64,000 bases of DNA from Tribonema minus. Taxonomy: Eukaryota > Sar > Xanthophyceae > Tribonematales > Tribonemataceae. The notes under the pieces are model-generated. The model ran no database searches and had not been told where the DNA came from. It worked only from the letters and a program-made list of their open reading frames with translations. Position numbers and translations under genes: made by a program. Numbering within the stretch: the stretch's first letter is position 1; each line of letters starts with the position of its first letter. The stretch lies in assembly GCA_017506865.1 (NCBI GenBank), contig JAFCMP010000027.1:401001-465000 (forward strand), given 5' to 3'. This document shows positions 21,990 to 32,383 of the stretch, piece by piece.

Positions 21990-22616
21990 CGCCGCGCGCG
22001 CAGACGCTGGGCGGCAGCGGAGTAGGCGTGCGCAATGGCAGCGGCAGAGGCGAAACAGCTGCGCGAGCGTGCCATGGCGGACCTCGACGTGCTGCGCGCT
22101 GGATGACGCTGGATGCTGAGCAGCACGCCTGGCGCGCCACCGAGCACCGCTGCTACCGTGCAGGCGGCGGCGGCAATGCGAGAGTCGACGGCGGCGTGGG
22201 CGGCGACGAAGGCGCGGCGCGGCAGCGGCACTCAGCGAGTGTAACCTGAAATGTGTGGCGGACGTCGTGACGGCGCACAACGCGGCGGACGCCGCACTCG
22301 AGGACTTCAAGTTGAAGCGTGAGGCGGACGCCGCGGCGCTGCGCACTGAATGGGCCGCCGTGCTCATGCGCGCCGGCGGCGAATCGACGCAGCTGCGCGC
22401 GTAGGCGGCGGCGGTGGTGACGCGGGCGCCGGTGCAGGCGGCTGTGGTGGTGGAGGAGCTGCGTGCAGCGCTGAGTGCTGAGGCGGACCAGCTGCGGGTG
22501 GTGGTGGAGGCGGGGGCTGCGGGGCCGCGGCACTGCGGCAGAGGCGACAGCGGAGGTGGCAGCGCTCAGGGCGGTGCTGAGCGCTGTGGAGCGGTGCGCG
22601 GAGCGTGAGCAGGTGA
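21990..22616 (+). pseudogene. coiled-coil-like coding block with stops and shifts
   Basis: GC-rich block whose best frames read EAKQLRERAMADLDVLRA, then (from about 22240) VADVVTAHNAADAALEDFKL, KREADAAALRTEWAAVLMRA and VVVEELRAALSAEADQLRVV, ending near a donor (gagcag|gtgagg). The heptad-like, Glu/Ala/Leu-rich text suggests coiled coil. An in-frame TAG (22402-22404) and several frame changes break it. Confidence 0.4.
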
Positions 22617-22717
22617 GGTTGGTGGGGGGGTAATAGGGATGTTAGGGTGCTACTGTATGTGGCTTATGTGCCAGGTGTGTGCCACAGTGTGTGTTGAGCG
22701 TACACGCGTGCGCGTAC

Positions 22718-22748
<31 letters not shown>

Positions 22749-23689
22749 GGCGTGCATGTTACCCTGCAATCAGCGTATTTCAAAGGTGTCGAGCAATGCT
22801 GCTCTTTGTGGGTGCTTGGTGCTTGTGCAGGTTACTATAGAGTGTTCACTGGACTGCCGCTCTGTGTGTACGCGTTGTCTTGTCAAATCATCGATCAATC
22901 GTTTACTCTGTCTAGTATGCTTGACGGTTGCATGTCAACAACACTCTTCCCTTGAGTTGAGAAATGTCGAAAGAAGCTTAGCCACTTGTACTGCCTGCTC
23001 GTGCGACAGCTACTGTCAACAGTACTGTTCATGCTCAACACACGCCAGCAACGGCATATCCAGTTTCCTGTCAGAGCAATTAAGTGCTGAGCTTTTTCCA
23101 TGTCTTATATGTGTGTGTGCGCTACCGCAGGCTGATGCAAGGCGGAGGGTTGCTGAAGGCAGTTGAAATGAGCATCAGTCACTTCAAATTCAACTTGCAG
23201 TTACAGCTGGCGCTGACAGTCACTGAACGCCAACTTGATTCCCGCTGCGTCCCACCCCCATGCTCATCATTGTGATTGATCTGGAAAGCTCATGGCACAG
23301 TCTTGAATGCTGCATATAAATAAAGAGCCGGCCTTGACATCGCATCGCCTGTTGTCAGGGTGCGTGTGAACAATTCACATGAGCCTACTTTTCAAAATGT
23401 ATCCCTGACCCTAGTCCTAATCCTGACCCTAAGAAAGCGTGTCGCATTTTCCATGTGGCAGCATAGTCGGTGCCTTGGTATCCTCACTGCGCTGCGGTCG
23501 TTGCATGATCACCAGAACGTGGCATCGCAGTCGATGGCTGACAGCAGTTGCATTCCCGTCGCGCCCCTGCTGCGCTACATAGATGCAGCCCTGTGCATAC
23601 TGTACCCCCTTCGGGGCAGCACGCGCGCGCCAGAGCCGGCAAGCTTGGCGAGGCATGGCATATATGGAGCACTGCCGTAGCTGCCGCAG
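22617..23689. other. no supported gene; G homopolymer and GT repeat
   Basis: Contains a GT-rich run followed by 19 G (22732-22750) and degenerate CCCTGA/CCCTAA tracts at about 23400-23432. No sensible protein. Confidence 0.3.
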
Positions 23690-24189
23690 CAACAGCAGCG
23701 GGCAAAAACGCAGCAGCAGCAGCGACGGCGGCGACGGCGGCGGCGGCGGCGGCGGCGGCGGCAAGGACGCTCCGCGTAACATCAGCACCTCCACGCAGCT
23801 CTCCGTGGACATCAGTGTTGTGGACGACGACAGCATCTTTAGCAGCACCAGCGCCAGAGACGATGACTCTGGCAGCACTGCCGCTGCCGCGGCGCACACC
23901 GGCCTGGCAAGCACCATGCTCGGCGGCGGCGGCGGCAGCGACGGCGGCGGCGGCGGCAGCGACGGCGGCGGCAGCGGCGGCGGCAGCAGCAGTGGCGGCG
24001 GCAGTGGCGGCGGTGCTGCGCGGCGTTGCGTGAGCGGGCTGCCGCCGCCGCGCAAGTCTCTGGGCGCGCCGCCAAATCCATCAAGCGCACTAGCGTCGCC
24101 GCGCCAGGGGTTGTGCTTCAGCGCGCACGTGCGGCAGAGCGTAGACGGTGCAGGGGCGCCAACGTCGCCGCGGTTGTACGCCCTCGCTG
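23690..24189 (+). CDS. Gly/Ser-rich exon of unknown plus-strand gene
   Basis: One frame stays open from an acceptor-like gctgccgcag to a donor GTGAGC at 24190. It encodes poly-Ser/Gly stretches, an acidic segment (SVDISVVDDDSIFSSTSARD), long GGGSDGGG runs and SGLPPPRKSLGAPPNPSSAL. This is low-complexity linker, so no function can be read. It precedes the kinesin exons on the same strand and may be the N-terminal region of that gene. Confidence 0.4.
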
Positions 24190-25757
24190 GTGAGCCTTGC
24201 AGTACTGAAGGACTTGAGGAGTATACCTTGCGGACATATCTACTTCAAGAAGTATACTAACCCTTTGCTACTGCTCAACGTATTTGCAGTACAGAACATA
24301 TTTGCAGCATCACGCCTCACCGCTTACATATAGTTCATAAAATGCCACCCTGCAGCATCACAGCGTGGCAGGAGAGAGGCCACACAGTGCTGCTGCGCGG
24401 CGCGCAGCCGTGCACTGTTTTACGTGCAATCATGCCAGGGCTGGCAGTGCATGAAGGGATTGCTTGCGCGTTCCGTCACGGTGATGCTGGCACCGCCTGC
24501 GCGTGCGTGCCTGCCATGCGTACGTGACTTGATCAAACAGGGCTTCGCAGGCCGCCAAGTGCATTCAGTCATTCGCTTGAAGCAAGCGACCTCAGTCACT
24601 TGAGTCAACGCAACTCCATAATCAGTGCATCAACTACTGCCCTGACCTGCCAGCACTCCGCCGTTCCTCTCGCGCAGCGGCAGCGGCGGCGGCGGCGGCA
24701 GCGGCGGCAGCGAGCGCCCTCCCAAGGGCCTCGCCGCGCGGCACGAGCGCCAGGCCAGGCGACTTGCGCGCACACAAGCCCTTCGGCAACGGCGGCGTCC
24801 TTGCCGGCACGGCATCGAACCATAGCAGGTCCTGATTGCTGGGGCCCTCGTTACGGGCAGTGCCGGTGGCGGCAGATGATAGCAGCAGCGGCAGCAGCGG
24901 CGGCGGCGGTGGTGGCGGCAGCCACGGCGGGTCGTACGGCGCGTATCACGACCCAACGTCGACGATGGGCTCAGCTGACGGCGGCGGCGGCCGTGACGGT
25001 GGTGTCAGTGGCAGCGCGGTAGCGGCGGCGGCGGTGGAAGCGGACCTGCCGGCGGGGCGCGAGGTGAGGACGATAGCAAACTGCTGCACAGAGGCTTGCA
25101 TCTGAGCAGGGCTTGCACTAGTGGCCACTCTCCTCGCTGCACGTGGCAGGTGTCACGGCGGTAAGGGTTCACTGCGTTTCAATGGAGATCAGCAAGTGCA
25201 GTTCTCCATGGCGATTGCAGCGGGTGAGATTGTGTTGGCGGCAGCGCCGTGGGACCACCACGAAGGCGGCTGCATATGCACGAGTCTAGAGATGGATCGA
25301 CGCGGCGCTGTTGAGCACTGCGAGGTCAGGGAGAGGCTGCTGGTTGCGGTCAGCTTGCAGATAACCCCTGCAGTAGACTGCAATCAGTATTGAGGCACTG
25401 GCCGCAGCACGCGGCGTCTGTACGCACATGCAGTCTTGCATGGGCTGTGACTGCGCGGTGTTCCTGTGAGTAGCATGTCACCTGCGTGTGTGGATGCGCT
25501 TGGTGTGAGCGCTGCACCAGAGCGCACAGCTGCCAGGAAAGTGGCAGTAGCTTACTTACCCCAATCCTAATTGTGATCCCCCTCTCACAGACACACACAC
25601 ACGCCTGTATCTGCGGTGAGGCTGTTGCAGATGTATGCATCGCGGTGGGAGCCACTGCAGAAGCAGGTTTGTTTTCATTGATTCAACTTCCTCAACTACT
25701 GAGACGTCTCTGCCGCTCTGCGACACTCCCCCCCCCCCCCCTGTCCCCTTCTTTGAG
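24190..25757. other. mostly unassigned; Gly-rich exon-like block at 24670-25060
   Basis: 24670-25060 is GC-rich and encodes SGSGGGGGSGGS- and SSSGSSGGGG-type text in shifting frames, probably decayed linker exon. The rest is intron-like. Confidence 0.25.
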
Positions 25758-26045
25758 GCGTGCTGGGAGCAGGTCAAGCGCTTCTGCCGGTTCAACACCT
25801 CCCGTGCTGCCGGCGCCGACGCAGGTGGCGAGTCCATGTCCATCGTGGTCACCGTGCGCATGCACCCACCAGCAGGCGCAGCCACTGTGGCGGCCCTCTC
25901 AGACGCTGCTGCTGTGGAGGCTGAGCCGTCAATTGCACAGCTCGAGAGCGGCAGTCAGGTGACCATTGTGAGGCCGCCGTCTGCGCCGCACGCCGCGAAG
26001 GCGGCGGCGGCAGCCGCAGCCGTGACGGCGGAGCGGCGCACGTAC
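25758..26045 (+). pseudogene. kinesin exon: N-terminal strand
   Basis: 96 codons after a C-run acceptor (ccccttctttgag) and before a consensus GTGAGT. ESMSIVVTVRMHPPAG matches the first strand VVVRVRP of kinesins, although the Arg after VTV is followed by MHP instead of P. SGSQVTIV and the terminal RRTY fit the next strands. This exon itself is open. Confidence 0.55.
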
Positions 26046-26595
26046 GTGAGTTGCGGTGAGCACGTGCGTGATGGCGGCTGACAGGTATACTGAAACGCAT
26101 GCAAGAACCGCGAGTGTCCGTTCGGGGCCTTGTGACAACACTGAGCGCTGCCTTGCTGTTTAGAAGCGTTCCTACATTCCTGTTCGTCTCGCAAGCCATA
26201 ATTTGCCTGCATTCATTAATGCTTCCTGTCGTGGCTGTTGTGCAGCTTGCTTCTGCCTGCACGCTGCGCAGGCACAGGTGTCTTCAACTGATTTCGCTAG
26301 TCTGTCCTCAGTCAGCCATCCCGACATGACTGCTACTCAGAGCATGAACTCGTGCAGGCCAAGGTGTTCGCCTCACCCGATTGCATTCTGCGGTGGTGTT
26401 CGCCACAGTGCAGCATGCTTTGCCCTGCCTGTAATGTAAGCAGGGCCAGGGTTAGCACTTGACCCTAACCCTAGCCCTAAGTGAGGGTTAGATTCACCCT
26501 AGCTACACCCTGGCCCTAATTCTCCCCACTGGATTCCTCTACAATGCCGCATGGTGCCGCCGCTTTGCGGACCTCGGCGTGTCGATACTGCTACT

Positions 26596-26678
26596 ATAGC
26601 GTGGCGCGGCTACCGGTAGTACAATGTGTGCCTCTTTGCGTACAATTAGACGGGCAGTGGCAAGTCGAACGTCATGAT
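26596..26678 (+). pseudogene. kinesin P-loop exon with in-frame TAG
   Basis: The frame reads YNVCLFAYN, TAG (26647-26649), TGSGKSNVMM and ends at GTGAGT. Consensus is YN.C.FAYGQTGSGKSYTMM. The stop replaces the conserved Gln (CAG to TAG) and the preceding Gly is Asn. Another TAG precedes YN. Confidence 0.65.
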
Positions 26679-27328
26679 GTGAGTGCGTGAAGGGAGCGAT
26701 GATTGCGGTTTGCGAGTACCTTTAGTGTACACAGTGCGGTTTTGTGTAGAACTGAGCGCACTTGCACTATACGTGTGTACCTTTCAAGTGTACAAGTAAC
26801 GATCCACTTGTATTGCGACTTAAGCCAGCATGCATACTTTCACGCTTCTGACCGAGGCGCCGCTGCAGGACTGCAGAGTGTGTCTTCGTGAGATTGTTCA
26901 ACACGCTTCTGTGCGCTTCCAATATAGCAACGATGCCTCGCTATCTCTTACTTGTTGAGTGCAGATGCAATTGCGCGCGGGAAGGTGACTGTGTGTCCGC
27001 ATTCATCATACGTAGTGTACTTTACAATTGAAGTACATGAGAAGGACACACGTACATTTTTGACATAGGTGAGCACGCAGCCAGTGCGCCACTCGGGCAA
27101 CCCCGCCATCACGACGCCGCTCCAGATTGCCTCTACTGAGGTCTACAGCAGCAGCACATGCAAGAGTTCAGAGGAGGACAAGGCGGGACAACTGGCGTGC
27201 TCGACTGCGGCAGCCTCTCAAACACTTGAGGAGCCACCTACGTTGAACGTGCAGCAGCTCTAAAAGCGTGCATGCACAGCCCCTTGCAGATCCCCCCCCC
27301 CCCCCCCATCTCTGTGCCATGTGCCCAG

Positions 27329-27392
27329 GCGTCCTGCTACGAGATCTACTACGAGCATGTGACCTCACCAGAGGGCAAGCAACAACAACACA
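27329..27392 (+). pseudogene. duplicate first part of kinesin EIY exon
   Basis: After a C-run acceptor (gtgcccag) the frame reads ASCYEIYYEHV, matching kinesin VSY.EIYNE.V. It loses similarity after about 35 bp. The same start recurs at 27508. Confidence 0.5.
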
Positions 27393-27507
27393 TTGAAGTA
27401 TTGCAGTTCTCGTTGTTCTGTGGCTGTAATGAATCTGTAACCTTCACTCTCTGAAACCCCGTGTAACCCCCACTCCGCCCCATCCCCCCCCCGTCTCCAC
27501 GCCATAG

Positions 27508-27707
27508 GTATCCTGCTACGAGATCTACAAACTTTGAGAGCACGTGTGCGGCCTCATCGGCCGCGGCGCGGCGAGCGCGGGAAGTGGCGCCGCACCGCGC
27601 ATGCGCTGGAGACCCAGCGAGGGCGTCTTCGTGGAGGGGCTGCAGCGCCTGCCCGTGAATGACATGTGGGAGATGGCGGTGATCATCACCAGCGCCATTG
27701 AGAGCAG
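27508..27707 (+). pseudogene. kinesin exon with EIY and YVEGL segments
   Basis: Acceptor gccatag, then VSCYEIYKL, TGA, EHVCGLIG, followed by MRWRPSEGVFVEGLQRLPVN and EMAVIITSAIESR before GTAAAG. Kinesins have EIYNE.V.DLL, then LRVRE....G.YVEGL......V.....V..L...G...R here, so alignment is clear. A TGA (in a 9-bp insertion after EIY) interrupts it. Confidence 0.6.
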
Positions 27708-27866
27708 GTAAAGTTGACATTTGTTAGCAGGTGACGGGCGGTGCATGCAGTGCGTTTTGGGTCCTTCACCAGCGCCGCGGAAAGCAGGTGAACTTGAAGT
27801 GTTTGACTTGGTGAATGTTAGGGACCTGGTGCATTTTGGGTCATCACCAGCGCCATCAAGAGCAGG
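27683..27866 (+). repeat. exon 3' end and splice donor present three times
   Basis: CATCACCAGCGCC....AGAGCAG followed by GT(A/G) occurs at the true exon end (to 27707), again ending at 27787 and again at 27866, in units of about 80 bp. Only the first is attached to the full exon. Confidence 0.65.
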
Positions 27867-28550
27867 TACATTTGCACAACGTAGTTGCAACTCTGCCAAG
27901 TGCGGCGCATGTGCTTTGCGCATTGCGCGTTTGCATGGCGGCAAGGATTACCCAATCCTAACCCTAACCCAACCCCTGTTCTGTGAATGTGACTGCAGTC
28001 GTAAGCGCCGCGGCCGCCTTGCAAGCTGTGCAACATATGCAGCCAGCGCATGTGCTGCGTACGGCGTGTGGTTGTATGGCATCATGGGTTAGGGGTAGAA
28101 TTAGGGTTAGAATCAGAGTAAGTCAGTGCGGTCAACTTGAAATGCTAGAGGGACTCCAGACTGCCAGTGGGCTGTCAAGTCTGCTGATGTACCCGCCAAC
28201 ACATGAAGAGAGTGAGTTTGCGCAGCAGCCTGAGGGTTAGGGTGAAAGTTAGGGTTCAACTAAGTCAGGGCGCGCAGCATCTTGTCTTGAGAAAGGGGGG
28301 GGGGGCGGCTCAGGAGCAATGGGTGCAGTTACCATGCAGACCCGCCTGTGGGCACCAAGTCACCGTGTGACACATCCGATTACTGATGCCTGCAGCTGCT
28401 AGCACACCTGAACTGAGCGTATCTTGGGACAAAGCGCGTTGCCTCCTCCGAAGCCTTCTTGAGCCGTATGGCACGCAAGAGCGCAAATTCTTCATGCCTC
28501 AAATAATGTTTACATCAACCCTAACCCTAACCCTAATCTTGTCCTCGCAG

Positions 28551-28657
28551 GGACGTCGGCGCAAAGGCGCTCATTGCGGTCAGCTCGCGCAGCCACTGCA
28601 TCTTCACAATCGTCTGCATGCAGGGCATCCCGCACGCCGGCGGCGGCAGCAAATTTG
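28551..28657 (+). pseudogene. kinesin switch I exon
   Basis: Acceptor gtcctcgcag (directly after a CCCTAA tract) and donor GTGAGA. KALIAVSSRSHCIFTIVCMQ matches kinesin N..SSRSH.IFTI...Q. The conserved Asn before SSRSH is missing. Confidence 0.7.
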
Positions 28658-28836
28658 GTGAGACAGTGCTGACTGCTTTCTCGTTCCATGAAAGTATAGT
28701 GTGTCACGCATTTGCAACTGCACACTGGCCGGTTGATGCGCGCATGAGTCTCCACCTCAGGCTTTCTCGGTGCTCATAACCTTTGTAGCGCTGTCACATG
28801 ATGTGTCAAGTAGTGCTCTTGTAGGTCTTTCATCAC

Positions 28837-28904
28837 TGTGCGCCCAGGTGTTGTCGATACACAGGTGTACCATTAGCGTTGTATCGATAACACCTGGGCA
28901 CACA
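28837..28904. mobile_element. MITE-like hairpin with 25-bp inverted repeats
   Basis: TGTGCGCCCAGGTGTTGTCG... (28837-28861) and its inverse at 28880-28904 match at 23 of 25 positions around an 18-base loop. A lone arm occurs at 11038-11063. No transposase. Confidence 0.55.
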
Positions 28905-29552
28905 TAACTGTCACAGTGCACCGGGATGTTGCACTTGTTGTCACCAGTGTATTGTGCCTGCTGCTGCAACGATGCGTCAGCGGGGACACATGAGGCATGA
29001 CGGGGCCGCTGTGGGCTGTATAACCTGCCGAGCCTCAATGTCCTGACTGCCGTCAAGTGCTTGCGCTGCTGCTCTTCGTTGTTCACAAGCGCTTGCGCTG
29101 CGGATCTCGATCCAATGAGCCCTCGCTCTGCCCATTGCTGCTTGGCGTGCTTGCAACAGGCGGCGCCGCCAACTGTTTGTAGCGTTGTGATACTGCCAGT
29201 AATGCCACTGCTCTCGATGCCTCCTGATGTGCCAGTTGCTCCATGTGCTTGCGGTGATACCCTCTGGTGCTATCAAAGGCTCCTCATGCTGCTGATCACT
29301 GCTGCTGGTCATGCCATGCATGCGTGCGGGTGATATTCCCTGATAAGTTGCATCACCTACTGATGCGCATGTTAATGCGCATCGACACATGCTCTGCAGG
29401 TGAGAATTGACTTCCTTTGCACGTGTTGCTGGAGAGCTGCTTCACCAAATGATATGCGTTGTCATCATTGCCAAGCGCTCGTGCTGCTGCTCTCAATCCG
29501 CTAAGGCCTTACTCTGCTCGCTGCTACTTGCCCGCATGCATGCTTGCGACAG
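28905..29552. other. intron-like, no gene seen
   Basis: Lies between the kinesin switch I and switch II exons. No sensible frames. Confidence 0.35.
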
Positions 29553-29618
29553 GCAGCGGCATGATGGAGCGCAAGAGCAAGGTCAACCTCATCGACATCG
29601 CCAGTAGCGGCCGCGCAG
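29553..29618 (+). pseudogene. kinesin switch II exon, degenerate
   Basis: 66 bp between acceptor ttgcgacag and donor GTGACG, encoding SGMMERKSKVNLIDIASSGR. Kinesin consensus is SKLNLVDLAGSER. The switch-II Gly and Glu needed for nucleotide hydrolysis are replaced. Confidence 0.65.
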
Positions 29619-30280
29619 GTGACGGGGACCAAGGGCAAGGCATTCACCGAGGTTGGCATGTATGAATTCACACACCTGGGAGAGCCAACTTGAATATTTT
29701 GTTGCCTGCACAGCTGCGTGCTGTGTGTGTTTCGTGAAGCCACCAGACGGTCTTCAGGCGCTGCACTCTGTGGGATGTCAAATGTTGCAGTGCTCAGTAC
29801 CACGAATGTAACACTTTTACTGGAAGCGCTGCACCTTTAAAATGGCAATTCTCTTGACAACTGCAAGCCCACCAGGATTCAACATCATGATCATGATCAG
29901 TCATGTTGCTCACCACGCTCGGCCGCCTGCAATGTGCTCTCCATGTACCCAATGATGCACATAAAGATATACACACGCCCCAGGTACAATGACACAGACC
30001 CTATGCACACGCCCGCAGCAGTGCAACATCAACAATTGCGAACCACGATACGAATATGCTACCATTAGTGCTCGACACGCATGCGACGCTCAGAAGCGGA
30101 TGCGCCTTATTAGAGCGATGATAGGCCGACACAAGCACCAATCGATATGAAAGCTCAATTCATGCAGCACCGGGTCCAGGCAATTACACAGTGTGTATAC
30201 GCCAGTTTCTGTCCCTGCATCTCAGACACCCTTCCAATTTCAACTCATTACACTTCAAGTCGTGCAACTTCTCACAGGTG
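29619..30280. other. intron-like, no gene seen
   Basis: No coding text. Ends at the duplicated exon start at 30281. Confidence 0.35.
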
Positions 30281-30434
30281 GCGGAGCACGACGACACCCT
30301 GCCGCGACTGGTGCGCATCCCGCCCCATGACTCTAACCCTCACCCTTCCCACTTCAACTTTGCGCACTTCAACTTGTTGTCACAGAGTAGCGGAGCACGA
30401 CGACACCCTGCCGCGACTGGTGCGCATCCCGCCG
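30281..30434 (+). repeat. 45-bp exon start duplicated at 109-bp spacing
   Basis: GCGGAGCACGACGACACCCT and the following 25 bases occur at 30281-30325 and 30390-30434. Each copy is preceded by a possible acceptor (ctcacag, gtcacag). Only the second continues into a long open frame. Confidence 0.75.
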
Positions 30435-30589
30435 ATGCCATCAGTGACCCCGCTGCAGCTGCCCGTGTCAGAGCTGGCAGCGCTGTTGCCTGCGCTGCTG
30501 GCGTGGGCTGCTGAGCAGCGGAGAACACGGGTACCGTACGCAGCAACAGGCGCCGTGCAGTGCGTTGTGCGAGGGTGTCTGGCTCAAAG
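30387..30589 (+). pseudogene. exon ending in an IQ motif
   Basis: Frame reads AEHDDTLPRLVRIPPMPSV, then LQLPVSELAALLPALLAWAA and AVQCVVRGCLAQR, ending at AAG|GTATGT. The last part fits an IQ calmodulin-binding motif (IQ...RG...R). No in-frame stop, but it belongs to a gene broken elsewhere. Confidence 0.45.
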
Positions 30590-31045
30590 GTATGTAGGGT
30601 ATGGTTGGGCGGTATGTACAGGGGTATTTATATGACGTGGGTACCGTACGCGGCCGCGCGCGCCTAGCGCTTTGTCCAAAGGTTTCTGGTCCGAAGGTAT
30701 GTAGGTCATGGTTGGGCGGTATGTACATTGAGTATGCAAGCATGTATATGACGTGGGTCCCGTACACAGCCGCGCGCGTCGTTCGAGGGTTTTCTGCTCA
30801 AGGTTATGTAGGGTATGGTCGGGCGGTATGTATACATGGTATGTATACGACGTGGGTACTGTAACCCAAACCCAGCACCCGCTGTGCAGCGCATCGTTCG
30901 AGGGTTCCTGGCTCGAAGGTATGAAGGGGTTGGGCGGTATGTACATGGGCATGTATGTATATGGCGTAGGTCCCGTACGCCTCCGCGCGTGTTGTGCAGC
31001 GCGTCGTCCGAGGCTTCCTGGCTTGAAGGCATGTAGGGTGCTGGA
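30550..31045 (+). repeat. five tandem copies of an IQ-motif exon end with its donor
   Basis: Units of 106-116 bp, each containing a CGTCGTTCGAGGGTTTCTGG-like stretch (I/V-V-R-G-F-L-A-R) followed by AAGGTATGTAGGGT and GGTTGGGCGGTATGTAC. Splice-junction-like AAG|GTATG positions lie near 30590, 30695, 30800, 30916 and 31026. Copies 2 and 3 have diverged coding parts; copies 4 and 5 still read VQRIVRGFLARR and VQRVVRGFLA. Confidence 0.65.
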
Positions 31046-31079
31046 GAAGCAAGTGTATAGGGTGTACTCTAGGCACAAG

Positions 31080-32383
31080 GGGCATGTATGGCATGGTTCA
31101 GGAGGTGCTTAGTCAGCTGCTGGCGCGGTCCAGAGGCGCTCAAGCCGTGGTGGCAAAGGTCTTCACGGCAGCAGTGGCGCAGCGGCAGAGTTGTCGGTGG
31201 CAGCAAAAAAGCAGGCATTCAGCTGTGTAGATTGTGTGCAGTTAGAGTCAAGATTACATAGCATCAACCCATCAGCTGCCCTCGCCACGGCCCTCCAACA
31301 ACATCAGTTCACCAGCATACACCACATCAGTTCACACAGAGTACACGACATGATGAACTCTAAACTCGGCCCTACCCCGCAGGCTCACCAGCAGTGGAAC
31401 CGCCTGCACCAGCGGTGCACTGAGCGCTGCCACATACCCTGCCATCCGCATGCTCATCATAGCGCACGCCACCCCGCCGCGCGTGGCGCCTGTGGCGGTG
31501 CCGGTGCCGCCTAAGGTACGCTCCTGACTGCACATATGTTTTTTCGGTTGCGTACTTGAGTAGGTTGCTCTGCGATGATCACTGCCAGTTGCACTTGAGA
31601 TGCGTGGTGACACTGTACCATACCTACCTCAGCGTAAAGCTTAAATACCCTGGTGCACGCGTGCCACCCAGCTCTCCTGCTAAATGGCGCAGTGTCTGGT
31701 GATGGTGCTCGACTCACCCGGGCAGCGCTGTGCACCTCGCCATTTGCGCGCACACCATGGGGATTCGCGCACTTGTTTGTACGCGAGCCATCAAACGCCA
31801 TTTTGCCCGTGACACTCGCATTATCGCCACGTGCATACCAACATATTGAAAGTTGTGTGCGACATGATGTGTGAGGATGGTGTTAAAGTAACGAGCTCAG
31901 CGTTGGTCCGCACCCAAGAAACTAGCAAAGTGCCACAGCGCTTGTAACACAACTGATAAGATATCCTTTCCTTACGAGCATGCTGCTCTCTGACACGCAT
32001 GAAAGATCCAAATCATATGCAATCCGCCGCCACGCTTTGCGCTCAACGGGATAGGCAGTCACTGCAGGTAGCACTACCGTCACCCCCACGGGGTACCCCT
32101 AACCCCAACCCCAACCCTACAGTAGTCCTGGCTCTAGGCACCTGGTATCTCCTCTCAGAATCTCACCCCCAAAGTACCCCAGCCCTTCTGAAACGGCCAC
32201 TCCTTCCGCACAAACCGTGCACCAGTCAACTCGATGCTGCACGAGTTGACTCATCACCGTCCGCCGCCAGCGCTTCCGAAACGGAAACTCCTTCCGCACG
32301 AGCGTGCACGAGTCGACTCGCTGCTGCACAAGCCAACTTGTTGAACGCGTCCCCTTTCGCCTCCGCACTTCAACTTCACGCAG
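31080..32383. other. mostly intron-like with two short exon-like blocks
   Basis: 31080-31200 encodes MVQEVLSQLLARSRGAQAVV and AKVFTAAVAQRQ in one frame. 31390-31515 encodes YPAIRMLIIAHATPPRVAPV before a GTACGC donor. Both may be pieces of the IQ/C2 gene. The rest shows nothing, apart from a CCCTAACCCC tract at 32096-32118. Confidence 0.3.

Larger units (their letters stand above)
25758..29618 (+). pseudogene. kinesin motor domain, decayed multi-exon gene
   Basis: Six or seven exon-like segments give a kinesin head in the right order: first strand (25758), a possible FDFASL.. segment (about 26279), P-loop (to 26678), a strand/helix with EIY (27329 and 27508), switch I SSRSH (28551) and switch II (29553). 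Kinesins are ATP-driven microtubule motors. Here the P-loop exon contains TAG, the switch-II motif has lost its Gly and Glu, and other frame breaks occur. The Y.F......HPD.ATQ text before the P-loop is closest to kinesin-3 in my memory. Downstream IQ, C2 and discoidin exons could be the tail of the same gene; that link is inference. Confidence 0.6.

Noticed and set aside
28516-28540. Chromosome end
   Set aside because: Telomere-like tracts are short, degenerate and internal, with genes on both sides.
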